A DNA stretch of 64,000 bases from contig BTRK01000001.1 in assembly GCA_036245805.1 (NCBI GenBank), forward strand, positions 31,258,758 through 31,322,757, written 5' to 3'. This DNA comes from Pristionchus mayeri. Lineage: Eukaryota > Nematoda > Chromadorea > Rhabditida > Neodiplogasteridae. Shown piece after piece: positions 23,001 through 32,583 of the stretch. The translations under genes and the position numbers were made by a program. Every line of letters starts with the position of its first letter. Position 1 is the stretch's first letter. The notes beneath the pieces are model-generated. The model worked only from the letters and a program-made list of their open reading frames with translations, was not told the DNA's origin and searched no databases.

Positions 23001-26000
23001 ATTATTGGTGATCTAGCTTCTGCTTGACTCGATACATTCTCCCGTAGAACAGCGCGATTCAACAAGACGCGTAAGTTGGTCAACATGAATTTTGAATGAA
23101 TTATGGTGTAATTTTTAGGTTACGGTATGCGAGTGCGAAGTTAGGGCGACATTTCCCAACAGGTGTTAAATGGTCTGAAAATCAATTTGAAGCTATCCTA
23201 CACCAATTGGGAAAAGTCGTCCAACTTTGTGCACTCACCTACAGTAACCCAAAAATTACACCATAATTCATTCTGACCAACTTACGCGCCTAGTTGAATC
23301 GCGCTGTTCTACGGGAGTAGGTGTCGATTCAAGCAGAAGCTAGATCACCAATAATATTTAGGGGAGTTCTTGAAAAATTTCTGGGGAACTGCTTTCATGT
23401 ACGAAACAAAAGTGGAATTATCGATTTCCGGCCTTAGATGGAATCTGATCGAAAAACTCTCCGAAGTAAAAAAGTCTTAGAATTTGTCAAGGAATGCAGC
23501 GCCCCTACCCCCGCAGTGATTGGAGTCGATATAAAAATTTCGAAGCTACCGTAGTTAATTTGTCGATATCCGCGCCCGCGACCGCGCGGATGCGGATCGC
23601 AAATCTGGCGATGCTCGTCGATTTCCCTCGTGGAGGCCGACCAATTGGCGACGTCAGTAGGAATTATAATTATCGGCCAGTGCCAAGTCGCTGAAGAAAT
23701 ATGTTGATTCTCTCAGATAGTCTGTTTTATAGCTATCTGCCCTTCTACAATGACTAGTTCTAAAATGATTCCCCCCCAGCCCCCAATCCACGAGTAGATA
23801 CGAACGAGGAATGATGCAGATTCTGGATATCAGCCTAGTTCGTTGTGCATCCTGTACTCGCTGTGGAAGGATGAGATGGGGGAAGGACGAATCGAGACAT
23901 CCACCATTGATCGGATCATCCAGATGTTGTACGAGGTAGAGAGCATTTCGGACTTATGGATAGTTGCCCCCCCCCCCCCCCCCGTCGACCTTCCTACCTA
24001 CCCTACTTATTTCTAGGTATCTCTTCCTGATTTTGATTTTCAACCCCGCTGTGATAGGTGAGGGGGGGGGGGGTTATCCAAGAAGTGCCATCATGTCATA
24101 TATCGCTCTTTTCATTATCTTTTGGCACATTTTGTCTACATATCTTGGCCGTATTACTTCTCATTTGTAGACGAAGAAAAGTCTAGTGACAGAGAAGAAT
24201 ATTTTCGATTATAAAATGAGGGAACGTGCCCAGATTGATTTCTCCTTCTTCTTTCCCATGTAAGTATTCTCACTAGACCAGAGAAAAGACGTATCTTTCA
24301 GACTGGCAGAAGATCTTATCCAATGGAGCAAGGAGATTCTCGAGGATCCCGAGCACAACGTAAGTATTACAAAATGTTTTCTCTAATCTATTGTGAGCAT
24401 TGTTTATGTATTCAGCTTTTTCATTTAAAAATTCTTGAAAATTCTATTTTTTTTTAAGGATGAGATCGCGAACTGGGCGTGTTTGATCTCTCAGCTGCTG
24501 TTGACTACGATGGAGGTACGCCTCCCTTCTCATCCTCCTTCGACCTCAATTAGGATGGCACTTGGTCATATGATAACCTTCCGAATGATATCCAAAAATA
24601 GTCCCATTCTTTAGGATTTTCACAGTATGTTCCCACATTGCCAAGAAATTTGCTTCGAAAATACTGTAGAAGAGCTCTTCGAAGAGTACTATTTTTGGTT
24701 ATCATCCGGAAGGTTATCTGAAGGTTATAAGACCTAGAGCCATTTGAATATGTCGTGTGGTTTCAGTTCGTGGACGCGATCGTGCCCGAGGTCATTAACG
24801 AGTTGTGGGTTAGGTATCTGAACGAGGTCAGTCTCACTGAATGAGGCCATGCCCATAGTTGCCCACGCCGGCGGCGACCCCCATGACCCCCTATTCATGG
24901 TTTCGCACTGCAGTGCGAAACGACGTAGGGGGTCATGGTCAAAAATCACTTGGTAGGTCAATGGTAGGTCAAGACTAGATACCGTAGCCAATCGATAGTA
25001 TTGTACCCCCAGATACCGTATGCTACCGTAACCCGAAATTATCGCAAACTAACTTTATTTTTCAAAAGTCCTGGTACCGTGTCTAATCGATTCTACAGTA
25101 CGTAAGTGACTACAGTAACCCAGTTCCTTGGGTCAGATTCAGTTCCCTGGGTCAAGCATTTTTCTAAAAATGCCAAACATTTTTCTGAAAATCCTAAATC
25201 GATTATAAAACGATTCTACAGTAATGAGATATACGATAGGATACTTTGGAAAATTTTATCGATCGATTTTGAATTTTTAGAAAAATGTTTGACCCAAGGA
25301 ACTGGATCTGACCCAAGGAACTGGGTTACGGTAGTCACTTGCGTACAGTAGAATCGATTAGACACGGTACCAGGACTTTTTAAAAATTAAGTTAGTTTGC
25401 GATAATAGCTGGTTACGGTAGTGGTATACGGTATCTGGGGGTACGGTACTATCGATTGGCTACGGTATCTAGCCTTGACCTACCATTGACCTACCAAGTG
25501 ATTTTTGACCATGACCCCCTATACGTCGTTTCGCACTGCAGTGCGAAACCATGAATAGGGGGTCATGGTCTGAAAACACCTCGCCGCCAGTGTTGGGCAA
25601 CTATGGCCATGCCCCTCGCAGCTGTACAAATCCCGATTACGGTATTAAGGATACGGTGATCGAACTATCGAAGTCCAATCATTGATGGTAGTCCTTACTA
25701 CACTTATTGCCTTTGTTTTGCAGTTGGTTCTCAAGTTGATCCCATCGATTGTGAGAAGAGGAGCAGTCGATGATATGCACAGAGTTACGACCATCTGGAC
25801 TCTTTACAATGTATGCATCTCTACAAATTATGGCACTTCCTGGATAGCTGCCCCACCCCCAATCCTCCCCTATCATTTCTCGTTCCCTCCCTCATCGCGA
25901 AGTGTTGTCTCACTGAAAAGCAGGGAGAAATATACTTAGAATTAAATGGGGTGGAGGAGAAAGAGGGGTGGGCCAATTATCGGTGCACCGATGAGTTGGC

Positions 26001-26923
26001 AAAATATCTTGAGAAATGGACACTTTGTCAAAATTTGAACAAAGGCTTTTCAGGTTTGATCAGATTTTGACAAAGTGTCCATTTCCAAGAAAATGTTGCT
26101 ATCTCATCAGTTCACCAATTATCCAAGATGTGCCCAAAGATCACTTGATTATCTCATTAATTTGCATTTTTTTAAAATATTTTTTCTTGAGACCTGCAAG
26201 TACACGGAATTGTCGTGGGAAGATCTGGCATGCGAACGACTCCTTTGGAGAGAGGTCAGCTATTCAGTTGTGCGGGTGCTAGGTCGGATGAGAATTTACC
26301 TGGTGGGAATAAAAAAACGCCCTTCTCCAGTATTTTCACATCAGATTCCCACATTTCCAAAACGTTTTATGCGAAAATATCGTTATACTTGGATCTCATC
26401 CGGTGGGTTCTCATCCGACCTAGTGCCGTTATGGCGATGGGATTGTTAGGCCATGACCGAGTGAGATCAGGGAGTGACGGAGTGTGTTCAGTTGATGTGC
26501 ATCTGCGAGTACCAGGCAGGCCGATGCGCGAAAGTTGCGGGGAAAGGTCTGCGTGATCTTGCCAAGATCTACGATGATAAGTGTGAGGTGAGTGGAAGAA
26601 GAGGGAAGAGGGGGGGGGGGTAGACACTTCTTGGATAGTTGGCCCACCCCACCCTCCCCCCCCCCCCTATTATTTTAATAGTCTCCTCATCACAAAGGAG
26701 TGAGTGGAATGGGGGAGGAAGGGGGGGGGGAGCAAATATCGAACTGCCGGGAATTCTCCCTCTCATTTTAGCCTAGATAAACTAGTCCAGGCTGTTCTTT
26801 CTTTCAAAATGGTCTAGACATCGAGAGTATTCTCATCATGATCATCTCCTTTCTCAGGAACACAAGCAATGGCGTGAAGAGAAGCAGCAGGAGAGCGATC
26901 TCCCCTGGCTTGGCAAGGCATAA
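20062..26923 (+). CDS. RING-type zinc finger protein, probable E3 ubiquitin ligase
   Basis: Sixteen exons: 20062-20205, 20381-20482, 20766-20829, 20871-20952, 21281-21383, 21914-21971, 22483-22539, 23820-23935, 24172-24259, 24302-24359, 24459-24515, 24767-24826, 25724-25810, 26192-26254, 26471-26587, 26858-26923. About 440 residues. The N-terminus has LECPICLEDF (Cys32, Cys35), YCSYCKWQTACASC and ARCPSCRRP, a RING-like cysteine series without the usual CGH centre. A second cysteine cluster follows (VKCASCKKS, FVCLTCRE, CSMCAYRH). The C-terminal half is helical. Ubiquitin ligase activity is inferred from the finger. One anomaly: exon 9 (88 bp) leaves the frame one base short for exon 10, though exons 10-16 are mutually consistent. 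This means an indel, a sequencing error or an unseen splice. Introns are loaded with foldback elements. Confidence 0.8.
20232..20345. mobile_element. Poly-C foldback fragment (RING intron 1)
   Basis: A run of about 14 C at 20244-20257 is followed by CACTCTCTCTAAG..GATGGGGAGAGTATG and a G-rich GGGGAGGGGGTAGTCC ending. A reduced member of the poly-C/poly-G family. Confidence 0.5.
21105..21262. mobile_element. Poly-C/poly-G foldback element (RING intron 4)
   Basis: C runs near 21110-21130 and a G run near 21235-21244 flank the family interior (CTCATTTCTA, TCACACAACCCCTCTGCGATGG). The two runs can pair. Confidence 0.6.
22034..22240. mobile_element. MITE family 3 (CAGTGGTCGAAA ends)
   Basis: Starts CAGTGGTCGAAAAGTAGG and ends CCTTTCGACCACTG, inverted ends of about 12 bp. 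The interior has the repeated phrase CGTACCCATTTTT. The same family occurs at 42722-42916, 46400-46602 and 49031-49251. Confidence 0.75.
22270..22480. mobile_element. MITE family 2 copy immediately before RING exon 7
   Basis: Starts near CCTTCCGGATGAGAACTAAAAAATAGTGCCC and ends with CGACGGTGATCATACTAACTAG. The end falls just before the acceptor GCCATTGCAG of exon 7. Confidence 0.5.
22668..23689. mobile_element. Long inverted repeat, about 1.0 kb
   Basis: GACTTGGCACTGGCCGA at the left end is matched by its reverse complement at 23673-23689. The two arms (about 22668-23170 and 23195-23689) are nearly identical reverse complements with almost no loop. Internal landmarks occur in both arms, such as the GCGGATCC-like block near 22765 and 23590 and ATTATTGGTGATCTAGCTTC near 23003. 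No transposase frame is present, so it is a non-autonomous foldback element. It lies in intron 7 of the RING gene. Confidence 0.85.
23950..24100. mobile_element. Poly-C/poly-G foldback element (RING intron 8)
   Basis: GGATAGTTGCC plus about 16 C at 23967-23983 faces a G run at 24061-24073 followed by TTATCCAAGAAGTGCC. The middle has CTTATTTCTAGGTATCTCTTCCTGA.. in the family order. Confidence 0.75.
24553..24742. mobile_element. MITE family 2 copy (RING intron 11)
   Basis: GGCACTTGGTCATATGATAACC at the left; AGTACTATTTTTGGTTATCATCCGG and GACCTAGAGCC at the right. The ends are inverted. Confidence 0.65.
24844..25614. mobile_element. Long inverted repeat, about 0.77 kb
   Basis: CCATGCCCATAGTTGCCCA at the left pairs with TGGGCAACTATGGCCATG at 25593-25611. 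Arms of about 340 bp run inward to a spacer near 25180-25265. Each arm contains a smaller palindrome, GGTTTCGCACTGCAGTGCGAAAC-like, and many TACGGTA motifs. No coding frame. It lies in intron 12 of the RING gene. Confidence 0.85.
25838..25990. mobile_element. Poly-C type foldback, decayed (RING intron 13)
   Basis: Contains CTTCCTGGATAGCTGCCCCACCCCC at the left and GGGTGGGCCAATTATC at the right, with the family interior TCGTTCCCTCCCTCATCG. Confidence 0.5.
26278..26425. mobile_element. MITE family 2 copy (RING intron 14)
   Basis: CTAGGTCGGATGAGAATT and GGTTCTCATCCGACCTAGTG are inverted ends. The right end lies 45 bp upstream of the exon 15 acceptor. Confidence 0.75.
26622..26745. mobile_element. 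Poly-C/poly-G foldback element (RING intron 15)
   Basis: CACTTCTTGGATAGTTGGCCCACCC and a run of C face GGGGGGGG and AGCAAATATCGAA. Interior TCCTCATCACAAAGGAGTGAGTGGAATG. Confidence 0.65.
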
Positions 26924-27395
26924 ATTTTCTTTCTTAATTCCTCCGAAGAAGCCCCCCCCCATTCTGATGATTAATGATTATTAACTTTGTACCATTATTT
27001 ACGTTGTATGAGCTAATTTTTACGAAGGGATAAATGCAGATAAGAAGAGATAAATCATGTACAGTATGCACTTTACAAGATACTCATTTTGGCTCTATTC
27101 ACAGACAACAAAAATAGTTGCATGAATGACCAGATAATCTGACCATCAGTGTTAGACCATGAAATGCTGTGCACAAATGAATAAAAATTAAATATTGGCC
27201 AATACAATCAATCGATAATCGAGGACCAGAGCCGGAAATGCAATAATTTTCTTATATTTCCGAAAAATTCAAACGCGATATACAGTAATCCGCTCGCCGC
27301 ACCACCTTTCCCTAACTAGATCTGCCAGGATTTTGCTGCTTCTTTTGCGTTTTCGCTGGTTCTTTCCCTATTTTGCTGATTCTTGTCCAACTCCA
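26924..27395. other. Intergenic between the RING gene and the integrase-domain gene
   Basis: AT-rich. AATAAA at 27180-27185 could serve the RING gene but is about 260 bp past its stop. A putative trans-splice acceptor (CCAACTCCAG) ends at 27396, 36 bases before the next start codon. Confidence 0.45.
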
Positions 27396-27431
27396 GGTAC
27401 TCTAAGTTCCTTTCTGAACACTTCCATCTTA

Positions 27432-30400
27432 ATGCGTTCCTCTGACGGCGGAGTGAACGATGCTTCCAAGGGATTCAACGACAACACCACCTCCAGAGAT
27501 GGGTATGTGCTTTGCTTGTTCCTTATTTTTTTAAATCTGAAAATGGCTTTGACTCACCCGCTACTTCACAAGACCAGACTGAGTGATGCGATACTGCTTA
27601 GGGTTAGGTTAGGGCTTAAGGCTTAAAGTTTGCGTTTAAATATTGCACTTGCAGTTACGGAGGACTGGCTCCTTACCTCTACGATGCCATTGTGACGTTC
27701 AAGAAGACCGAGGCCTACCCGAGCTTCTGCGATCTGAAGGAGAACAGAAACGCGCACTTCCATTGGAGGTTAGTAGCTTGTCTGCCTATATTTGAAGCGC
27801 TAATTTCTCATGTTTGACCGCCTTTCTGTCACTTGTAATTGCGAAATGCGTAATAGCGACCTGATTGAGAAGAGAGCTGTCTGGTCAATTTCTATGTTCA
27901 TTAATCAGTTTTAATAGCAAGTATTTGTTGCAGGACTCGATGCAAGAATTTCACCGTCACGGACTCGGGCGTGCTGCTGTACTCGGGCACTAATAATAAG
28001 GAAATGTAAGTTATTTTTTGTTATTGACTCGGTGATCCTTGTCATGGCTGGGGAGTACTTTGAATTCTTCGTAAAAATTTATGAGCAACACCCCTGTCCT
28101 CCCAACCGGCTTTACGAAGAATACAAGCAGTTTTCTCATGATTATGCCTGATTGCCTTTGCCGTTTCCTCCTTCGTTTGCATGTACAAAGACTGATTATC
28201 GTTTCAAAAGTACAACTATTTTTTCAGTTATAATTGACGCATCTTCTGCATATTTGAAATAGCAGAATACTTAAAAATACAACCATGCAGTCTGCAGTTG
28301 GCGCGATGAATATCGATTGATTGATTGATTTGCAGTCCCGCGACTACTCGTCCGGTGGTGAGACGGGGCGAGGTTCGACTCGCCATTCGGTACGTCCACG
28401 AGAAGATCGGACACGCCGGACAGAGGCAGACGTCAGTCATTTTTATCACAAATTTTAGCCAGTTTCTGCGTAATACAAGTTTTCTCGATTCGAAATCGTC
28501 TTTTGCGCTCTTTGAGTGCGTTGTGCATACTTGTGAAGATTTGTTAATCAAATTCAATTGTTTTCAAACGTAATTTACATATTTATTTACGCACCAGGGC
28601 GCAACGAGATGCGATCAATAGATTATTCTTTTTTTTCCTTCACATCGAGTGCGAATACAAAATGCTTTTCTTAATATTCCCGTTATTATCGTAAATATTG
28701 GTCTAGATGTGTGCTCACTGCATGACATGAGTGCCTGATCCGGCAATATCTTAACCTTTACCCGTTGCAGTAACATCGTGTGCGCCCGTCGTCTCTACTG
28801 GCGCAGCATCCACAAGGACGTCGCCAAGTACGTCAACCAGTGCGACTTCTGCGCGCGGAAGAGACAGATCCGCAAGAAGTGCTTCCAGCTCGGTCAGATA
28901 TGTCAGTTGAGCAGCCACTCTTTGACCTACCTCCGATGCCCCTCAACTCTCCTTTGTCTACTCTTATTGTCCATTGATCTACATTTAAACGGGCAACATG
29001 CCTCCGATGCCCGTATCTTTGTCCATCGCTGCCATTTAGCTCCCTGATCTTCCACTTTTAGTCACTTACTCTGGCGCTACTGTGGACTTCTATCTTCCCA
29101 CTTCCATTATATCCATGGATATCCCATTCCCCTTCCCTCTGCAGCCTCTCCGCCCCCTCTCGAGAGTGCCTCCTCTCGGGCGGAAGAGCTGGAGATGCTC
29201 GAGCTGGCCAATCGTCTGGCGCTCAACAGCGATGACGATCTGGTTGACGTCCTGCAGGAGTACTACCGACCGGCGGAGGTGAGAGGCGCACAGCGATCGA
29301 AAGGATTGCTCTCAAACATTTTGGAAAGTGGGACAAGTTCTCAAATTTTAACAAATATCGCCGAAAAAATGGCATTTTTGTACCTTTTTTTCACATAGAG
29401 GTCTGACACATCTACATTCTTGTGCACTGTTTATCACAAAAGAAAAGCTTTCCCGCCACTTTTTGTTTTCTTGAGACGAGAATAACGGGTTGTTTGTTCA
29501 CATGTTCTTGATAGGAACAATATTACGTTAGAGAGTTTTTCAACGCCTCCCTCATCGCAGTCGATGCAGTACGCCTTCTTCGACGACGACGTCGACGAGT
29601 CCTTCCACCATCTGCTCGAAGATGACGATGAGACGGACGTGGCCAACACGTGAGTGCTTGGACTTACTGTATGCTCCTGAGAAATGTCGAACGAAGGGGA
29701 CTTGTTTGTTAACTAGCCTTCTTTGTGGAATAGCCCACATTGGAATGGTTAGAATCACTCTTTATATTGTCGCCCATAATGATCGGTCAATAGAAGGTTG
29801 ATCGGAATGAACAACTCGTGAGGCCGCTATCAAACAGATGCATAAATATAACATCCTGAATATCCCCCTTGCAGTCTGTCCAGTATGAACGGCGCGTACA
29901 TGATGTCGCTGCCGAGGCAGCAGATCAAGATGGACCATGTGAGTACATACATATTTATTCAACCATCAGGGTCTGGGCCTGTTGAATGATGCTCGTGTTC
30001 CATAGGTCGGGGTCTCTTCTGCACATGCTGCTCCAGCCAGCTCCACATTGACGAGTCATGTCATCGCGCCATCTTGTCTTAGGTCTCCCTGTAGGTCTTA
30101 CACGATCAAGGGGCGTCCACTCCATAACTCTCTTCGTCCATCTATCATCATTTAGTAACGTCATCATTTAGTCATTTAGTCACCATGTGAGTGATCTATT
30201 TAAATTTATAAATATTAATGTTGTAACGAACCTTGATCATCTCAAATGCGCGATGTTAGACTCACATAATCTTATCCTGGACGAAGTATTAGTGACGTTA
30301 CCAATAGTTTCCCTCAGGGCGCCCACTCGTCGTCCTCTTCGATGGTCTACGACGATCCGTCGATGCCGATCATAGTCGCCGATGACTTCATTCCGGCCGG

Positions 30401-32244
30401 ATCGAATGAGGTGACGATGAAGCTTCAATCCACTTAAATCCCTGCCAATTTTGATTGAACAGTGAAATACTCTGGCCATGCTTGGAAACATCAACCTGCT
30501 ATCAAATGGGGTTGGTGTTCCCAAGCACGGTCAGAGTATTTCGCTGTCCATTTAAAATAAGAAAAGAAACAACTGGATTCGATGCTCATACTGTCGAAAA
30601 TGAGCTTTTGCAACATAAAAAACTTGTGTTGAATCCTTCAACAACAATTAACTCGAATATTCAGATAGTGACGTCTGTGGTGTCTCCGTCGTCCAAGCTG
30701 GAGTCGCTTCCATCGCCTTCGGAGGAGGAGGTACGGTAGAATATCGATTGATTGCAAGTCATCAGAAGATTACGGTACGGTAATCAATAACTGATGATCA
30801 GGGACTGCGACTGGAGGAGCGGGATCGGGATGAGGAGGAGGAGGAGGAGCGACGACTGATGGAGGAGGCGGAGGACGAGGAGGAGGCGAGGCAACGACAG
30901 TTGAGAGCAGTGGAGGGAATGATGGGAGACAGCCCACTCGGAAGGAGGATACTCGCGAGGGCGGAGCAGACGGACAACCCCTCAGCGAGGAAGAGGAGGT
31001 ACGGGAATGATTAAGAGTGTGGGGGAGGGTGTTCTCGGGATGTTCCCATCGAGTGATATCCCCTGAATCGGATACGGTAGCACTCTAGTGTGAGGAAGGG
31101 AGGAGGTTCCAGATCGAACACTTACTCCTGATCTTCCTCTAAAAAGGAGTGTACTGACGAGTTCACCAATTGAGGAGGGGGGAGGGGGTGATTAGGGGGT
31201 TATATTGAAGTGTTGAAGTGATGGCCGTGAATCAAGGACCCTAAGATACGGTTGACGGTAGCATCGCAGGCTGATCCATCCCCAACACAGCGGCATGATG
31301 AGCATCGGCAATGATGCGAACAGCAGGAAGCGGCTGATGGAGGAGAATCAGGTGCGTCGAGGGGAGAAATTCAATCGATATTTTTGGACTACAGTACTCA
31401 TCTTTATATCCTCTTACGGATATTGGACCATTTTGATTATTTCGAATTTTATTTAGTATGGGTTCATATCTTCTCGGATCGTTCTGAAACATGACGTAGT
31501 AGGCACTGAGAGACTACAAATTGACACGGACTTGCTATGAATGCCCCTGAATGATCACCTATTTGCCCCAACCCACGCTCCATCTCCAGGTGCTCCGTGG
31601 TCGCGTCAGCGTGCTGGAGTCGGCGGTGCACTCGGAGGAGCGGGCGAACGTCGCCATGCAGATGAGACCCGTCGATGAGGAGACCGCAGCGCTACAGAAG
31701 AATGTGGGTTGTTGCTGTTTTTGTTTTGACAGTTTGACTGTTGTTATTGCTTTGACAGTTTGCCTCCATGTTTCCATCTGTATTGAATGGGGCGAATCAG
31801 AGGTGCACGGAGACATCCAATTGCTTGCAGCTGCTGCTGCTGCAACGCGAGGTGCTCGAGCTGCAGCGGACGTACTGGCAGGCCAAGCTGCAGCAAGAGG
31901 GATTCCATCTGGTCAGTGGTCTTTGATCGTTAACCTTTGATCTTTCATCCCTTTTGCCCGAAAATTCAATGGAAGAAGCTTGTGTATTCAATTTTCATAG
32001 CGTGCATACTTCAGTGAAAGAAACACGTGGATAGTAGATCAGCAGATATCTGGCAAATAAATCGATATTCAAGAGATGCAGTAACCCATTGCAGCAACTG
32101 GGCGATTACTACGAGGCGGCGGGTGCTGCAGAGATGGTGGAGCAGCAGGAGGTCCATCATCACTACGACCAGGAGGTAGAGGAGGAGGTGCTGATGGAGG
32201 AGCATCGAGTGATCGAGGGGACGGCAATGGGAAATGTGCACTGA
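27432..32244 (+). CDS. Integrase-type H2C2 zinc-binding domain protein (domesticated)
   Basis: Fifteen exons: 27432-27502, 27655-27768, 27934-28005, 28336-28431, 28771-28892, 29145-29278, 29561-29649, 29875-29938, 30318-30410, 30665-30730, 30802-30998, 31270-31351, 31590-31703, 31831-31911, 32095-32244. They total 514 residues with every phase consistent. Residues about 98-150 form an integrase zinc-binding domain: His107 and His112 (VHEKIGH), LYWRSIHKDV, then Cys142 and Cys145 (CDFC). The catalytic core that follows in real integrases is absent. Instead there are acidic and Ser-rich segments, an Arg/Glu block near 310-370 and a C-terminal coiled coil with Gln and His. Multiple introns and no flanking LTRs argue for a resident cellular gene. 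A DNA- or protein-binding nuclear role is inference. Confidence 0.8.
29952..30160 (-). pseudogene. RTE-type retrotransposon 3' end fragment
   Basis: The minus strand reads the typical C-terminus of RTE reverse transcriptases: RWTKRVMEWTPLD, GRPKTRWRDDM and RRDPDLWNT. Only about 65 codons remain. It lies antisense in intron 8 of the H2C2 gene and is flanked by short CATTTAGT repeats at 30150-30180. Confidence 0.8.
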
Positions 32245-32583
32245 GCGCACGGCCAGTGGGGCAATTGAGAATGTGCACTGCACACGACCTGGTATTTTTT
32301 TGTGTTATAGCAGCAGTCATTCCGGTGTTGTGATTCTCTCGCTTATGTTGTTATTTTTGTACACTTGTTCTTGCTTACTTTATCTACCTAGAAGAAGCTT
32401 TAAGCTCATCTTAAGCATGTTGTCTTATTATTTATAGGATCTGATGAAGTACCGAACTCGAGGTAAACTTGATAAATGATTTGCCAGTTTGTGTGTGCTG
32501 AGTTCATTGGTTGAAGACCATGTGATATCCGCCATACCTCCACTGTATTGATTGATTTTTGATTTTGATCTCATGATTCTCAG
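32245..32583 (+). promoter_or_regulatory. Short spacer between H2C2 gene and Nup107 gene
   Basis: 340 bp separates the stop of one gene from the ATG of the next on the same strand. TTGATTTTGATCTCATGATTCTCAG ends at 32583, directly before the ATG, and acts as a 3' splice site with no upstream exon found in phase. This spacing and acceptor would fit downstream-gene trans-splicing in an operon. No clear AATAAA seen. Confidence 0.4.
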
